A DNA stretch of 9,851 nucleotides from JBJHBY01 sp050485745 (lineage in GTDB: Bacteria > Pseudomonadota > Gammaproteobacteria > Pseudomonadales > CAMLJR01): the NCBI GenBank assembly GCA_050485745.1, contig JBJHBY010000133.1, positions 1 through 9,851 on the forward strand, in the 5' to 3' direction. The notes below the pieces were generated by a model. It was not told the origin of the DNA and did not search any database. It worked only from the letters and a program-made list of their open reading frames with translations. Made by a program: the position numbers and the translations under genes. Below, piece by piece: positions 1-5,683 of the stretch; position 1 is the stretch's first letter, and every line of letters begins with the position of its first letter.

Positions 1-1194
1 GCCTCGATGGAAGTGCCTTCGCCCAGGGCGGGCAAGGTGCTGGCGCTGAAGATCGCCGAGGGTGACAAGGTCGGCGAAGGTGCGGCGATCCTCGAACTGG
101 AGGTGGCGGTAGCGGCTGAGAAGGATGATGCACCCGCCGCATCCGACGATGCGGCTCCCGCACAGGCTGATGAATCACAGGGCTCCTCTCAGGGCTCCGC
201 GCAGGGTCAGGCGCAAACCCAGGCAGCACCGGCCCGCGCGGACGTCGCTCGGAACGCCGCCGGGACCGAGTCAGCCTCTGCTGATGGCGAGGCCCTGGTC
301 TATGCCGGCCCTGCCGTGCGCAAGCTGGCGCGGGAATTGGGCATTGGCCTGGAGCGTGTGCCGGGGACCGGGCCCAAAGGGCGTATTCTCAAGGAAGACA
401 TCCAGCGCTTCGTACAAGCCCTGGTTGAGCAGCGCGGCAGTGGCAGTGGTGCCGGCGCCGCCGTACCGGCGTTGCCCGAGATCGACTTCGCCCAGTTCGG
501 CGAGATCGAAACGCGGCCGCTGAGCAAGCTGCACAAGCTGACGGCGGCCAATATGCAGCGCAGCTGGCTCAACGTTCCCCACGTGACCCAGTTCGATGAT
601 GCCGACATTACCGATCTTGAGGATTTCCGCAACAGTCTCAAGGCGGAAGCCGAGCGTCGCGGTGTGCGCCTTACACCGGTGCCTTTCCTGCTCAAGGCGG
701 TGGCGCGCGCGCTGCAGCTGCACCCTGACGTCAATGTCTCACTGCTCAATGATGGTGAGCATGTGGTGTACAAAAAGTATGTGCACGTCGGTATGGCGGT
801 GGATACTCCGGCCGGGTTGGTGGTGCCGGTGCTGCGCGACGTCGACCGCAAGTCGGTGTGGGAGCTGGCCGCGGAGGTGGCGGAGCTGGCGGAGAAGGCG
901 CGTGAGCGCAAGCTCCGGCCGGCCGACATGCAGGGTGGCTGCTTCAGTATTTCCAGCCTGGGGGCCATCGGCGGGCGCGGCTTTACGCCCATCGTCAACA
1001 CCCCGGAGGTGGCGATCCTCGGGATCTCCCGCATGGATGTGCAACCGGTCTGGGACGGCAAGCAGTTTGCGCCACGCAAGATGCTGCCCCTGAGCCTGTC
1101 CTACGATCACCGTGCCATCAACGGCGCCGTTGCTGGCCGCTTCATGACCGATCTGGTCGGGCTGCTCGCCGATATTCGTCGTCTGGTGCTGTAG
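1..1194 (+). CDS. aceF: Dihydrolipoyl acetyltransferase (pyruvate dehydrogenase E2), 5'-truncated
   Basis: This is the core E2 of the pyruvate dehydrogenase complex. It moves acetyl groups from a swinging lipoyl arm to CoA in the cytoplasm. Only the last 397 codons are present. The first residues, ASMEVPSP, are the part of a lipoyl domain that directly follows the lipoylated Lys (motif DKASMEVPSP), so that Lys lies just outside the window. A flexible linker rich in Ala, Gln and Ser covers codons about 38-97. A peripheral subunit-binding domain (VYAGPAVRKLARELG through GRILKEDIQ) covers about 100-137. The rest is the 2-oxoacid dehydrogenase acyltransferase domain. Its active-site motif DHRAINGA has His at codon 370 and Asn at codon 374; Asn rather than Asp is, from recall, usual in Azotobacter/Pseudomonas-type E2p. 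The last codon and TAG stop lie in the end of a REP element. The lipoyl and linker type favours E2p over the 2-oxoglutarate or branched-chain E2. Confidence 0.95.
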   Translation, partial: ASMEVPSPRAGKVLALKIAEGDKVGEGAAILELEVAVAAEKDDAPAASDDAAPAQADESQGSSQGSAQGQAQTQAAPARADVARNAAGTESASADGEALVYAGPAVRKLARELGIGLERVPGTGPKGRILKEDIQRFVQALVEQRGSGSGAGAAVPALPEIDFAQFGEIETRPLSKLHKLTAANMQRSWLNVPHVTQFDDADITDLEDFRNSLKAEAERRGVRLTPVPFLLKAVARALQLHPDVNVSLLNDGEHVVYKKYVHVGMAVDTPAGLVVPVLRDVDRKSVWELAAEVAELAEKARERKLRPADMQGGCFSISSLGAIGGRGFTPIVNTPEVAILGISRMDVQPVWDGKQFAPRKMLPLSLSYDHRAINGAVAGRFMTDLVGLLADIRRLVL

Positions 1195-1360
1195 GCTGGG
1201 TTAGCGGCAAAGCCGCGTAACCCAGCGTTCTCACCGTTGTCGATCCCGCACCGATGTTGTTTCCGGAGTGATCCCGGGGAGCTTCGTGGGGCGCCTTCGG
1301 GAACGTCTGACGTTGGGGGGTGACGCTGGGTTACGCGGCTTTGCCGCTAACCCGGCCTAC
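1191..1360. repeat. Inverted REP doublet (REPIN/MITE-like element)
   Basis: Two 38-bp arms, 1191-1228 and 1323-1360, are inverted copies that differ at one base (T versus C at arm position 7). Each arm begins at its outer end with GTAGGC and folds into a REP hairpin: stem GCTGGGTTA/TAACCCAGC, an unpaired G, inner stem GCGGC/GCCGC and loop AAA. A 5' GTAG before an imperfect palindrome is the known hallmark of REP sequences handled by RAYT transposases. The body, 1229-1322, matches part of a second copy at 4019-4083. No transposase is encoded here, so any mobility would be in trans. The element sits between convergent genes and probably acts as a two-way transcription stop or 3'-end stabiliser; that role is inferred. 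Confidence 0.85.
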
Positions 1361-1635
1361 AGCCACTCCAGCCGTGCATCCAGCAGTGTCGCATCCACTT
1401 CGGTGGCGGCGGCGCGGGTCACCGGGTCCAGCAGCTGTTCTGCCTGCGCGCGGGTTTGTGCCATCGCCAGGAACTGCCAGCAAGCCTGGCGGGGATTGTC
1501 TCCCGGCACTTCACACACCGCGATTTGCGGCAGGCGTCCGAAGCGCTGGCGCAGGCCGCCCAGGCGGCCGCGCCGCTCCTTCAGCGAAGCGCAGCCTTCC
1601 AGATGAAAATCCAGTGTCAGCAGCCCGATGACCAT
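1357..1635 (-). CDS. DUF503 / YlxP-like small protein
   Basis: This 92-residue protein starts MVIGLLTLDFHLEGCASLKE and continues with a basic segment (RRGRLGGLRQRF) and the IAVCEV strand. That matches the DUF503 pattern M-x-(V/I)-G-x-L-x-(L)-x-(L/F)-H-(L)-x-G-x-x-SLK, and the length fits the family, which is about 90-100 residues. The biochemical role is not established. In Firmicutes the homologue ylxP sits in the nusA-infB-rbfA region, which hints at translation or ribosome work, but the neighbours here do not support or oppose that. The ATG at 1635 was chosen because the family signature begins there. No Shine-Dalgarno is visible; the bases before it are CCCCC. The frame is open upstream through a tandem repeat with only TTG starts. 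The stop TAG lies in the right REP arm. It is divergent from fabV and convergent with aceF. Confidence 0.85.
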   Translation of the reverse strand: MVIGLLTLDFHLEGCASLKERRGRLGGLRQRFGRLPQIAVCEVPGDNPRQACWQFLAMAQTRAQAEQLLDPVTRAAATEVDATLLDARLEWL

Positions 1636-1650
1636 GGGGGCACTATGCTG

Positions 1651-1713
1651 GACGCAAGACGCAAGACGCAAGACGCAAGACGCAAGACGCAAGACGCGAG
1701 ACGCGAGACGCGA
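1651..1713. repeat. Heptanucleotide tandem repeat, (GACGCAA)6(GACGCGA)3
   Basis: There are six perfect GACGCAA units (1651-1692), then three GACGCGA units (1693-1713). Decaying units in the same 7-base register follow to about 1748 (GGCGGGA, GATGGGA, GACGGGG, GAGAGGC, GAGATAT). On the minus strand the unit reads TTGCGTC and the array ends 15 bases before the DUF503 start codon. The graded change from perfect to degenerate units suggests slippage growth from the DUF503 side. It is not a CRISPR array because there are no spacers. Confidence 0.95.
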
Positions 1714-1793
1714 GGCGGGAGATGGGAGACGGGGGAGAGGCGAGATATGCAGGGGTGATGGCCCCGGGCGAGGATCCGGCTCGGCGTTCGGTT

Positions 1794-1799
1794 TATAAT
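1794..1799 (+). promoter_or_regulatory. Putative -10 box of the fabV promoter
   Basis: A perfect TATAAT stands in an AT-rich island in otherwise GC-rich DNA, about 60 bases before the fabV start. No good -35 is seen 17 bases upstream (AGGATC), so the promoter may be weak, extended or activator-dependent. The fabV ribosome site is AGGGAG at 1845-1850, 11 bases before the ATG. Confidence 0.45.
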
Positions 1800-1861
1800 A
1801 CCCCCCTCAACCATCGCCGCAGCCCTGCGCGCGGCATCAGTATCAGGGAGATCGCCCGCCT

Positions 1862-3055
1862 ATGATCATCAAGCCCCGCGTCCGTGGCTTCATGTGTGTC
1901 ACCGCCCACCCCGAGGGTTGCGCCGCCAACGTGCAGGCGCAGATCGATCATGTGCGCAGCCAGCCGACACTGCCTGCGGGTCCGAAGAAGGTGCTGGTGA
2001 TCGGCGCTTCCACTGGCTACGGCCTGGCGTCGCGTATCACCGCTGCCTTTGGTTGTGGTGCCGCCACGCTGGGGATTTTCTTCGAGAAGGAAGGCTCCGA
2101 GGGCAAGCCTGGCAGCGCCGGCTGGTACAACTCCGCCGCCTTTCACCGCCTGGCCGCCGCCGAGGGACTGTACGCGAAGAGCATTAACGGCGATGCCTTC
2201 TCCAACGAGATCAAGCAGAAGACCATCGACACCATCCGTGCCGATCTCGGAGAGGTCGACCTGGTGATCTACTCCCTGGCGGCACCGCGCCGCCAGCACC
2301 CGGTCACCGGCGAGGTGTTTCAGTCCACCCTCAAGCCCATCGGCAAGGACGTGACCCAGCGCGGTATCAATACCGACAAGGAGCTGATCCAGGAGGTGAC
2401 CCTGCCCGCGGCAACCCAGGCGGACATCGACGGCACCGTCGCGGTGATGGGGGGCGAAGACTGGCAGATGTGGATCGATGCCCTGGACGAGGCCGGCGTG
2501 CTGGCGCCCGCCGCGAAGACCACTGCCTTCACCTACATCGGCGAGCGTATTACCTGGGACATCTACTGGCATGGCACTATCGGCGCGGCCAAGCAGGACC
2601 TCGACCGGCGCGTCGTCGATATCCGCAAGCGCCTGGCGCAACGCGATGGCGATGCCCGCGTGTCGGTGCTCAAGGCCGTTGTGACCCAGGCCAGCTCCGC
2701 CATTCCCATCATGCCCCTGTACCTGTCGCTGCTGTTCAAGGTGATGAAGGCCGACGGCAGCCACGAGGGTTGCATCGAGCAACTGGTGCGCTTGTTCCGC
2801 GACGGCCTGTACAGCGACAAGCCGGTGTTTGATGACGAGGGTCGCCTGCGCGCAGATGCCCTTGAGCTGCGCCCCGAGGTGCAGGAACAGGTGGCCAGCC
2901 TGTGGAACCAGGTGACCACGGAGAACCTGCACGAGCTGACTGATTTTCGCGGATACCAGGCCGAGTTCCTGCGCCTGTTCGGCTTCGGCATTGACGGCGT
3001 CGATTACGGGGCCGATGTCGATCCGGTGGTGCCGATCCCGCAGATGGTGGACTAA
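1862..3055 (+). CDS. fabV: FabV-type enoyl-ACP (trans-2-enoyl-CoA) reductase, NADH-dependent
   Basis: FabV catalyses the last step of each fatty acid elongation cycle, reducing trans-2-enoyl-ACP with NADH in the cytoplasm. It replaces or backs up FabI and in Pseudomonas gives triclosan resistance. The protein has 397 residues, the usual FabV length. It starts with the conserved MIIKPRVRGF and CVTAHPEGC segments. The Rossmann loop GASTGYG is at residues 48-54, and the FabV active site Tyr-x8-Lys is formed by Tyr235 and Lys244 (YWHGTIGAAK), the same numbers as in the Yersinia pestis enzyme. SLAAPRR lies before the substrate region. The ATG is preceded by AGGGAG with an 11-base gap. The metallohydrolase gene follows 4 bases after the stop, so the two are probably cotranscribed. 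The family has no close look-alikes, so the call is firm. Confidence 0.97.
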   Translation: MIIKPRVRGFMCVTAHPEGCAANVQAQIDHVRSQPTLPAGPKKVLVIGASTGYGLASRITAAFGCGAATLGIFFEKEGSEGKPGSAGWYNSAAFHRLAAAEGLYAKSINGDAFSNEIKQKTIDTIRADLGEVDLVIYSLAAPRRQHPVTGEVFQSTLKPIGKDVTQRGINTDKELIQEVTLPAATQADIDGTVAVMGGEDWQMWIDALDEAGVLAPAAKTTAFTYIGERITWDIYWHGTIGAAKQDLDRRVVDIRKRLAQRDGDARVSVLKAVVTQASSAIPIMPLYLSLLFKVMKADGSHEGCIEQLVRLFRDGLYSDKPVFDDEGRLRADALELRPEVQEQVASLWNQVTTENLHELTDFRGYQAEFLRLFGFGIDGVDYGADVDPVVPIPQMVD

Positions 3056-3059
3056 GTCG

Positions 3060-3896
3060 ATGCATACCGACCCGGTGATCCAGCATGGTCAGGCCCAGGT
3101 GCTCAGCCCGCGGCTGCGACGCATCACCGCGCCCAACGCCGGGCCCATGACCGGGCCCGGCACCAACACCTGGCTGATCGGGCAGCGGCAGGTGGCGGTG
3201 GTCGACCCGGGGCCGGCAGAGCCCTCCCACATCGAGGCGATCCTGGAAGCCTGTGGTGAGGCGTTGCGCTGGATTCTGGTCACCCATACCCATCCCGACC
3301 ACTCCCCCGCGGCGCAGATCCTGGCGCGGGAGACCGGCGCCCGCCTGATGGGCAATCCGCTGCCGGACGACGGTTTTCAGGACACCAGCTTCCACAGTGA
3401 CCACGCTTTTGCCCATGATGAGCGGCTGAGTGGTCCGGACTTCACCCTGCGCGCCTTGCTCACGCCGGGGCACGTGGACAACCATGTCTGTTATCTGCTG
3501 GAAGAGGACGGTGTGCTCCTCACCGGCGACCACATCATGCAGGGCTCGACGGTGGTGATCATTCCCCCGGCGGGGGACATGAAGGCCTATATCGACTCCC
3601 TGCGCTTGCTGTTGCGCTATCCCCTGCAGGCGCTGGGTCCTGGCCATGGCCAGCTGATCACTGAACCGCGGGCAGAGGTCGAGGGCCTGATTCGTCACCG
3701 CCTGGCGCGTGAGGCCAAGGTCTTGGCCGCCCTGGAAGACCTCCGCGAGGCCAGCCTGGACGAGCTGGTGCCCCGGGTCTATGACGACGTCGATCCACGC
3801 CTGCACCCGGTGGCGCGCTACTCGCTCTGGGCGCATCTGCTGAAGCTGCAAAAGGATGGTCGCGCGCGTGAACACGGCGAGCGTTGGCTGCCCTGA
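3060..3896 (+). CDS. LACTB2-like metallo-beta-lactamase-fold hydrolase with C-terminal winged helix
   Basis: This 278-residue soluble protein has the zinc motif THTHPDH (Thr75 to His81, with His76, His78, Asp80 and His81), His138 (TPGHVDNH), Asp157 (TGDHIM) and His196 (GPGHG), so the dinuclear site looks complete. The path NAGPMTGPGTNTWLI, PGHVDNH, then PGHG and a C-terminal winged helix (about 205-270, ending in LWAHLLKLQKDGRA) follows the LACTB2 layout. Human LACTB2 is a mitochondrial single-stranded RNA endonuclease. The bacterial members' substrates are not settled, and a thioester or RNA substrate are both possible. The ATG at 3060 is 4 bases after the fabV stop, and an upstream in-frame ATG at 2991 would lie inside fabV, so translational coupling to fabV is likely. 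A 12-bp direct repeat overlaps its stop codon. Confidence 0.9.
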   Translation: MHTDPVIQHGQAQVLSPRLRRITAPNAGPMTGPGTNTWLIGQRQVAVVDPGPAEPSHIEAILEACGEALRWILVTHTHPDHSPAAQILARETGARLMGNPLPDDGFQDTSFHSDHAFAHDERLSGPDFTLRALLTPGHVDNHVCYLLEEDGVLLTGDHIMQGSTVVIIPPAGDMKAYIDSLRLLLRYPLQALGPGHGQLITEPRAEVEGLIRHRLAREAKVLAALEDLREASLDELVPRVYDDVDPRLHPVARYSLWAHLLKLQKDGRAREHGERWLP

Positions 3897-3917
3897 AATA
3901 CCCGTCCTGAAATACCC
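3892..3917. repeat. 12-bp direct repeat across the hydrolase stop codon
   Basis: CCTGAAATACCC occurs at 3892-3903 and again at 3906-3917, separated by GT. The first copy contains the TGA stop of the metallohydrolase gene. It directly precedes a REP arm, so it may be a local 14-bp tandem duplication made when the REP pair arrived or was rearranged. Confidence 0.85.
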
Positions 3918-3925
3918 CGGGTGGC

Positions 3926-4083
3926 AACGCCGGGTTACGCCGCGTCGCGGCTAACCCAGCCTGCGTCCGGGTTCCGGGCCGTAGGCTGGATTCGGGGCAA
4001 AGCCGCATAACCCAGCGTCCTCACCGTCATCGAGTCTCGCGCCGATGTTGTTTCTGAAGCCATCCCGGTGAACTGCGTGAGCA
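3926..4083. repeat. Second REP pair with partial element body
   Basis: Arm A (3926-3962) is in reverse orientation. It keeps the hairpin with a compensatory stem change (GCCGC/GCGGC in place of GCGGC/GCCGC) but has GCAG where GTAG is expected. Arm B (3981-4018) starts GTAGGCTGG in forward orientation and its left stem is decayed. The 4019-4083 stretch matches the body of the first element (1229 onward) with one 1-base gap, including a shared 12-mer, CCGATGTTGTTT. Here the GTAG-type ends face each other, opposite to the first element, so this looks like remnants of two neighbouring copies. It lies between the convergent hydrolase and ald genes. I see nothing further in 4084-4141. Confidence 0.75.
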
Positions 4084-4141
4084 ATCCGGGGCCGTCCGGG
4101 GTGTGGTGGCAGCGCCTCTCGACAGCTGCTGCAGATGCCCC

Positions 4142-5260
4142 TCAGCCGCGCAGGACCTGCTCCGGTGGGGTGTAGTCCTGCCCCTGGGCCTCGGCGACGC
4201 CGGCGCAGGTGAGCTGGCCGCGATACACGTTCAACCCTGCCAGCAGTCCCGCATCACGGGACAGGGACTGGTGCAGCACGTGTCGGGACAGTGCCCGGGC
4301 ATCGGGCAGGGTGGCGTTGGTCAGGGCGAAAGTGGCGGTCCGGGCCACAGCCCCCGGCATGTTGGCGACGCAGTAGTGCACGATGCCATCGACGAGGTAG
4401 GTCGGTTCGTCGTGGGTGGTGGGTCGGCTGGTCTCGAAGCAGCCACCCTGGTCCACCGCCACATCCACCAGTACCGAACCCCGCTGCATCAGGCTCAGCA
4501 TCTGTCGGGTGACGAGCTTCGGCGTGGCGGCGCCGGGCACCAGTACGGCGCCGACTACCGCATCCGCCCAGGCCAGTCCCTGCTCCAGGACCTCGGTGCT
4601 GGCATGCAGTGTGACCAGGCGCGGCCCGAACAGGTCATCGATATGGCGCAGCCGGGCCAGGTCACGATCCAGTACCCGCACCTGGGCCCCAAGGCCTGCG
4701 GCCATGCGCGCCGCGCTCAGCCCCACCACGCCGCCGCCGATGACCAATACCCGGCCGGGTTCCACACCGGGCACACCGCCGAGCAGTACGCCACTGCCGC
4801 CACTGGCTTTTTCCAGGCAGTGCGCCGCTGCCTGGATGGCCATGCGCCCGGCGACCTCGCTCATCGGTGCCAGCAGAGGCAAGCCGCCACGGGTATCGGT
4901 CACCGTTTCATAGGCAATGGCGGCGACACCGCTGTCGAGCAGCTCCCGGGTCTGCTCCGGATCGGGGGCCAGGTGCAGATAGGCGAACAGGATGTGGTCG
5001 TCGCGCAGCAGGGCGCGTTCGCGAGCAAGGGGCTCCTTGACCTTGACGATCAGGGTGGCCTCCGCGTACACCGCGGCGGCATTGTCGAGGATCCGGGCTC
5101 CTGCGTCCCGGTAGTGTGCATCCTCCAGGCCGATAGCCTCGCCGGCACCGGCTTCCACCAGCACCTCGTGCCCCTCGCCTACCAGTTCCCGCACTCCGGC
5201 GGGGGTGAGGCCGACCCGGTATTCGCGGGCCTTGATCTCCTTCGGAACGCCAATGCGCAT
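4142..5260 (-). CDS. ald: Alanine dehydrogenase
   Basis: The enzyme interconverts L-alanine and pyruvate plus ammonia with NAD+/NADH in the cytoplasm. The 372-residue length is typical. It opens with MRIGVPKEIKAREYRVGLTP, which holds the substrate-binding Arg15. Lys75 (VKVKEP), His96 (AYLHLA) and Asp270 (VDVAVDQGG) fall at the same numbers as the active-site residues of Mycobacterium tuberculosis Ald. The NAD site is GGGVVG at about 175-180, with Asp198 at the end of the second strand, which favours NAD over NADP. VHYCVANMPGAVARTAT is the family signature near 294-310. The start has a good ribosome site on the minus strand (AGGGAGAGG just upstream). It is divergent from the steroid operon across 423 bases and convergent with the metallohydrolase. 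Ald genes are often controlled by Lrp/AsnC proteins, and two such genes lie nearby. Transhydrogenase subunit PntA is related but longer and lacks this signature. Confidence 0.96.
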   Translation of the reverse strand: MRIGVPKEIKAREYRVGLTPAGVRELVGEGHEVLVEAGAGEAIGLEDAHYRDAGARILDNAAAVYAEATLIVKVKEPLARERALLRDDHILFAYLHLAPDPEQTRELLDSGVAAIAYETVTDTRGGLPLLAPMSEVAGRMAIQAAAHCLEKASGGSGVLLGGVPGVEPGRVLVIGGGVVGLSAARMAAGLGAQVRVLDRDLARLRHIDDLFGPRLVTLHASTEVLEQGLAWADAVVGAVLVPGAATPKLVTRQMLSLMQRGSVLVDVAVDQGGCFETSRPTTHDEPTYLVDGIVHYCVANMPGAVARTATFALTNATLPDARALSRHVLHQSLSRDAGLLAGLNVYRGQLTCAGVAEAQGQDYTPPEQVLRG

Positions 5261-5432
5261 GCCTGCCTCTCCCTGCCGTTGCGAGCATCTCTGGACGAGT
5301 GTAGCGTGGCCGCTGGGCGAGCGGGAGGGGGAAACGGCAGATCATCCCGGACATCTTCCGCGTTTGCCGGAGTTTGTGGCTCCCGGGCATCGAATTACGT
5401 AATATTGTACGGGCGCCACTACGCATATCCTG

Positions 5433-5461
5433 TTGCCTCGTGGTTGGCCTCGATCTAGACT
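5433..5461 (+). promoter_or_regulatory. Candidate fadD3 promoter
   Basis: TTGCCT (5433-5438), a 17-base spacer and TAGACT (5456-5461) each match the sigma-70 consensus at four of six positions. The predicted start falls near 5468, immediately before the 13-bp inverted repeat. This would give a leader of about 215 bases ahead of fadD3. Confidence 0.35.
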
Positions 5462-5470
5462 ATCAACCCG

Positions 5471-5504
5471 ACATGCAAACAGGCCGCCGTCCCTGTTTGC
5501 ATGT
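5471..5504. promoter_or_regulatory. Perfect 13-bp inverted repeat, candidate operator or leader hairpin
   Basis: ACATGCAAACAGG (5471-5483) and CCTGTTTGCATGT (5492-5504) are perfect reverse complements around an 8-base centre. No T-run follows, so a simple terminator is unlikely. Its place at the predicted transcription start suggests an operator for a dimeric regulator. It does not match the actinobacterial KstR2 site as I recall it (AAGCAAG/CTTGCTT), although both contain a GCAA core. Confidence 0.6.
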
Positions 5505-5603
5505 GCGCCTCGGAAATACTGGCGGAGTTGCACGGAGCTCCTTGTATTTCAGAGGCTTGCATTGGCTTTCGGCCAATGGCGGCACGTTCCTGTACCGCGT
5601 ATC

Positions 5604-5629
5604 AACCCGGCGACAAGTCGTGCCGGGTT
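5604..5629. promoter_or_regulatory. GC-rich hairpin in the fadD3 leader
   Basis: AACCCGGC (5604-5611) pairs with GCCGGGTT (5622-5629). The inner GAC/GTC can pair as well if two bases bulge. It is followed by AATAATG rather than a run of T, so termination is doubtful. The stem resembles the outer stem of the REP arms elsewhere in the window but lacks the GTAG end. It lies 54 bases before the fadD3 start. Confidence 0.45.
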
Positions 5630-5683
5630 AATAATGCCCCCGCATCGGTGGCAATCCACCCGACAGCCCGGAGATCAGGCAGC

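Larger units (their letters stand above)
5261..5683. promoter_or_regulatory. Divergent control region between ald and fadD3
   Basis: This 423-base non-coding stretch is rich in dyads. It holds a 10-bp palindrome ATTACGTAAT (5394-5403), an 8-mer TACGCATA (5420-5427) that is the reverse complement of TATGCGTA seen twice before ipdA, a candidate rightward promoter (5433-5461), and a perfect 13-bp inverted repeat (5471-5504). A CATTGGC/GCCAATG hairpin lies at 5560-5578 and an AACCCGGC/GCCGGGTT hairpin at 5604-5629. A possible leftward -10 for ald is TACAAT on the minus strand (5409-5404), without a clear -35. TATCAACCCG occurs as a direct repeat at 5461 and 5600. A frame is open from 5501 into fadD3, but the family homology begins near 5684. 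Confidence 0.6.

Noticed and set aside
1651..1748. CRISPR array
   Set aside because: The repeats are 7 bases, directly abutting, without spacers; this is a simple tandem repeat.
2991..3059. Upstream ATG (2991) as the start of the metallohydrolase
   Set aside because: It would place 23 residues inside fabV with an Arg/Trp-rich sequence unlike the family; the ATG at 3060 gives the usual N-terminus and coupling distance.
1793..3875. Two minus-strand frames of 379 codons opposite fabV and the metallohydrolase
   Set aside because: Both are shadows of well-supported plus-strand genes, with low-complexity products and no fitting start context.
4103..5458. Plus-strand open frame of 451 codons over ald
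   Set aside because: It is antisense to an alanine dehydrogenase with every active-site residue in place; the product resembles no family.
5471..5504. Rho-independent terminator for ald or fadD3
   Set aside because: The stem is perfect but not followed by a T-run on either strand, and it lies between divergent gene starts, not after a gene end.
5501..5683. fadD3 starting at 5501
   Set aside because: The extra 61 residues show no ligase homology and overlap the inverted repeat and hairpins; the ATG at 5684 begins where FadD3 similarity begins.
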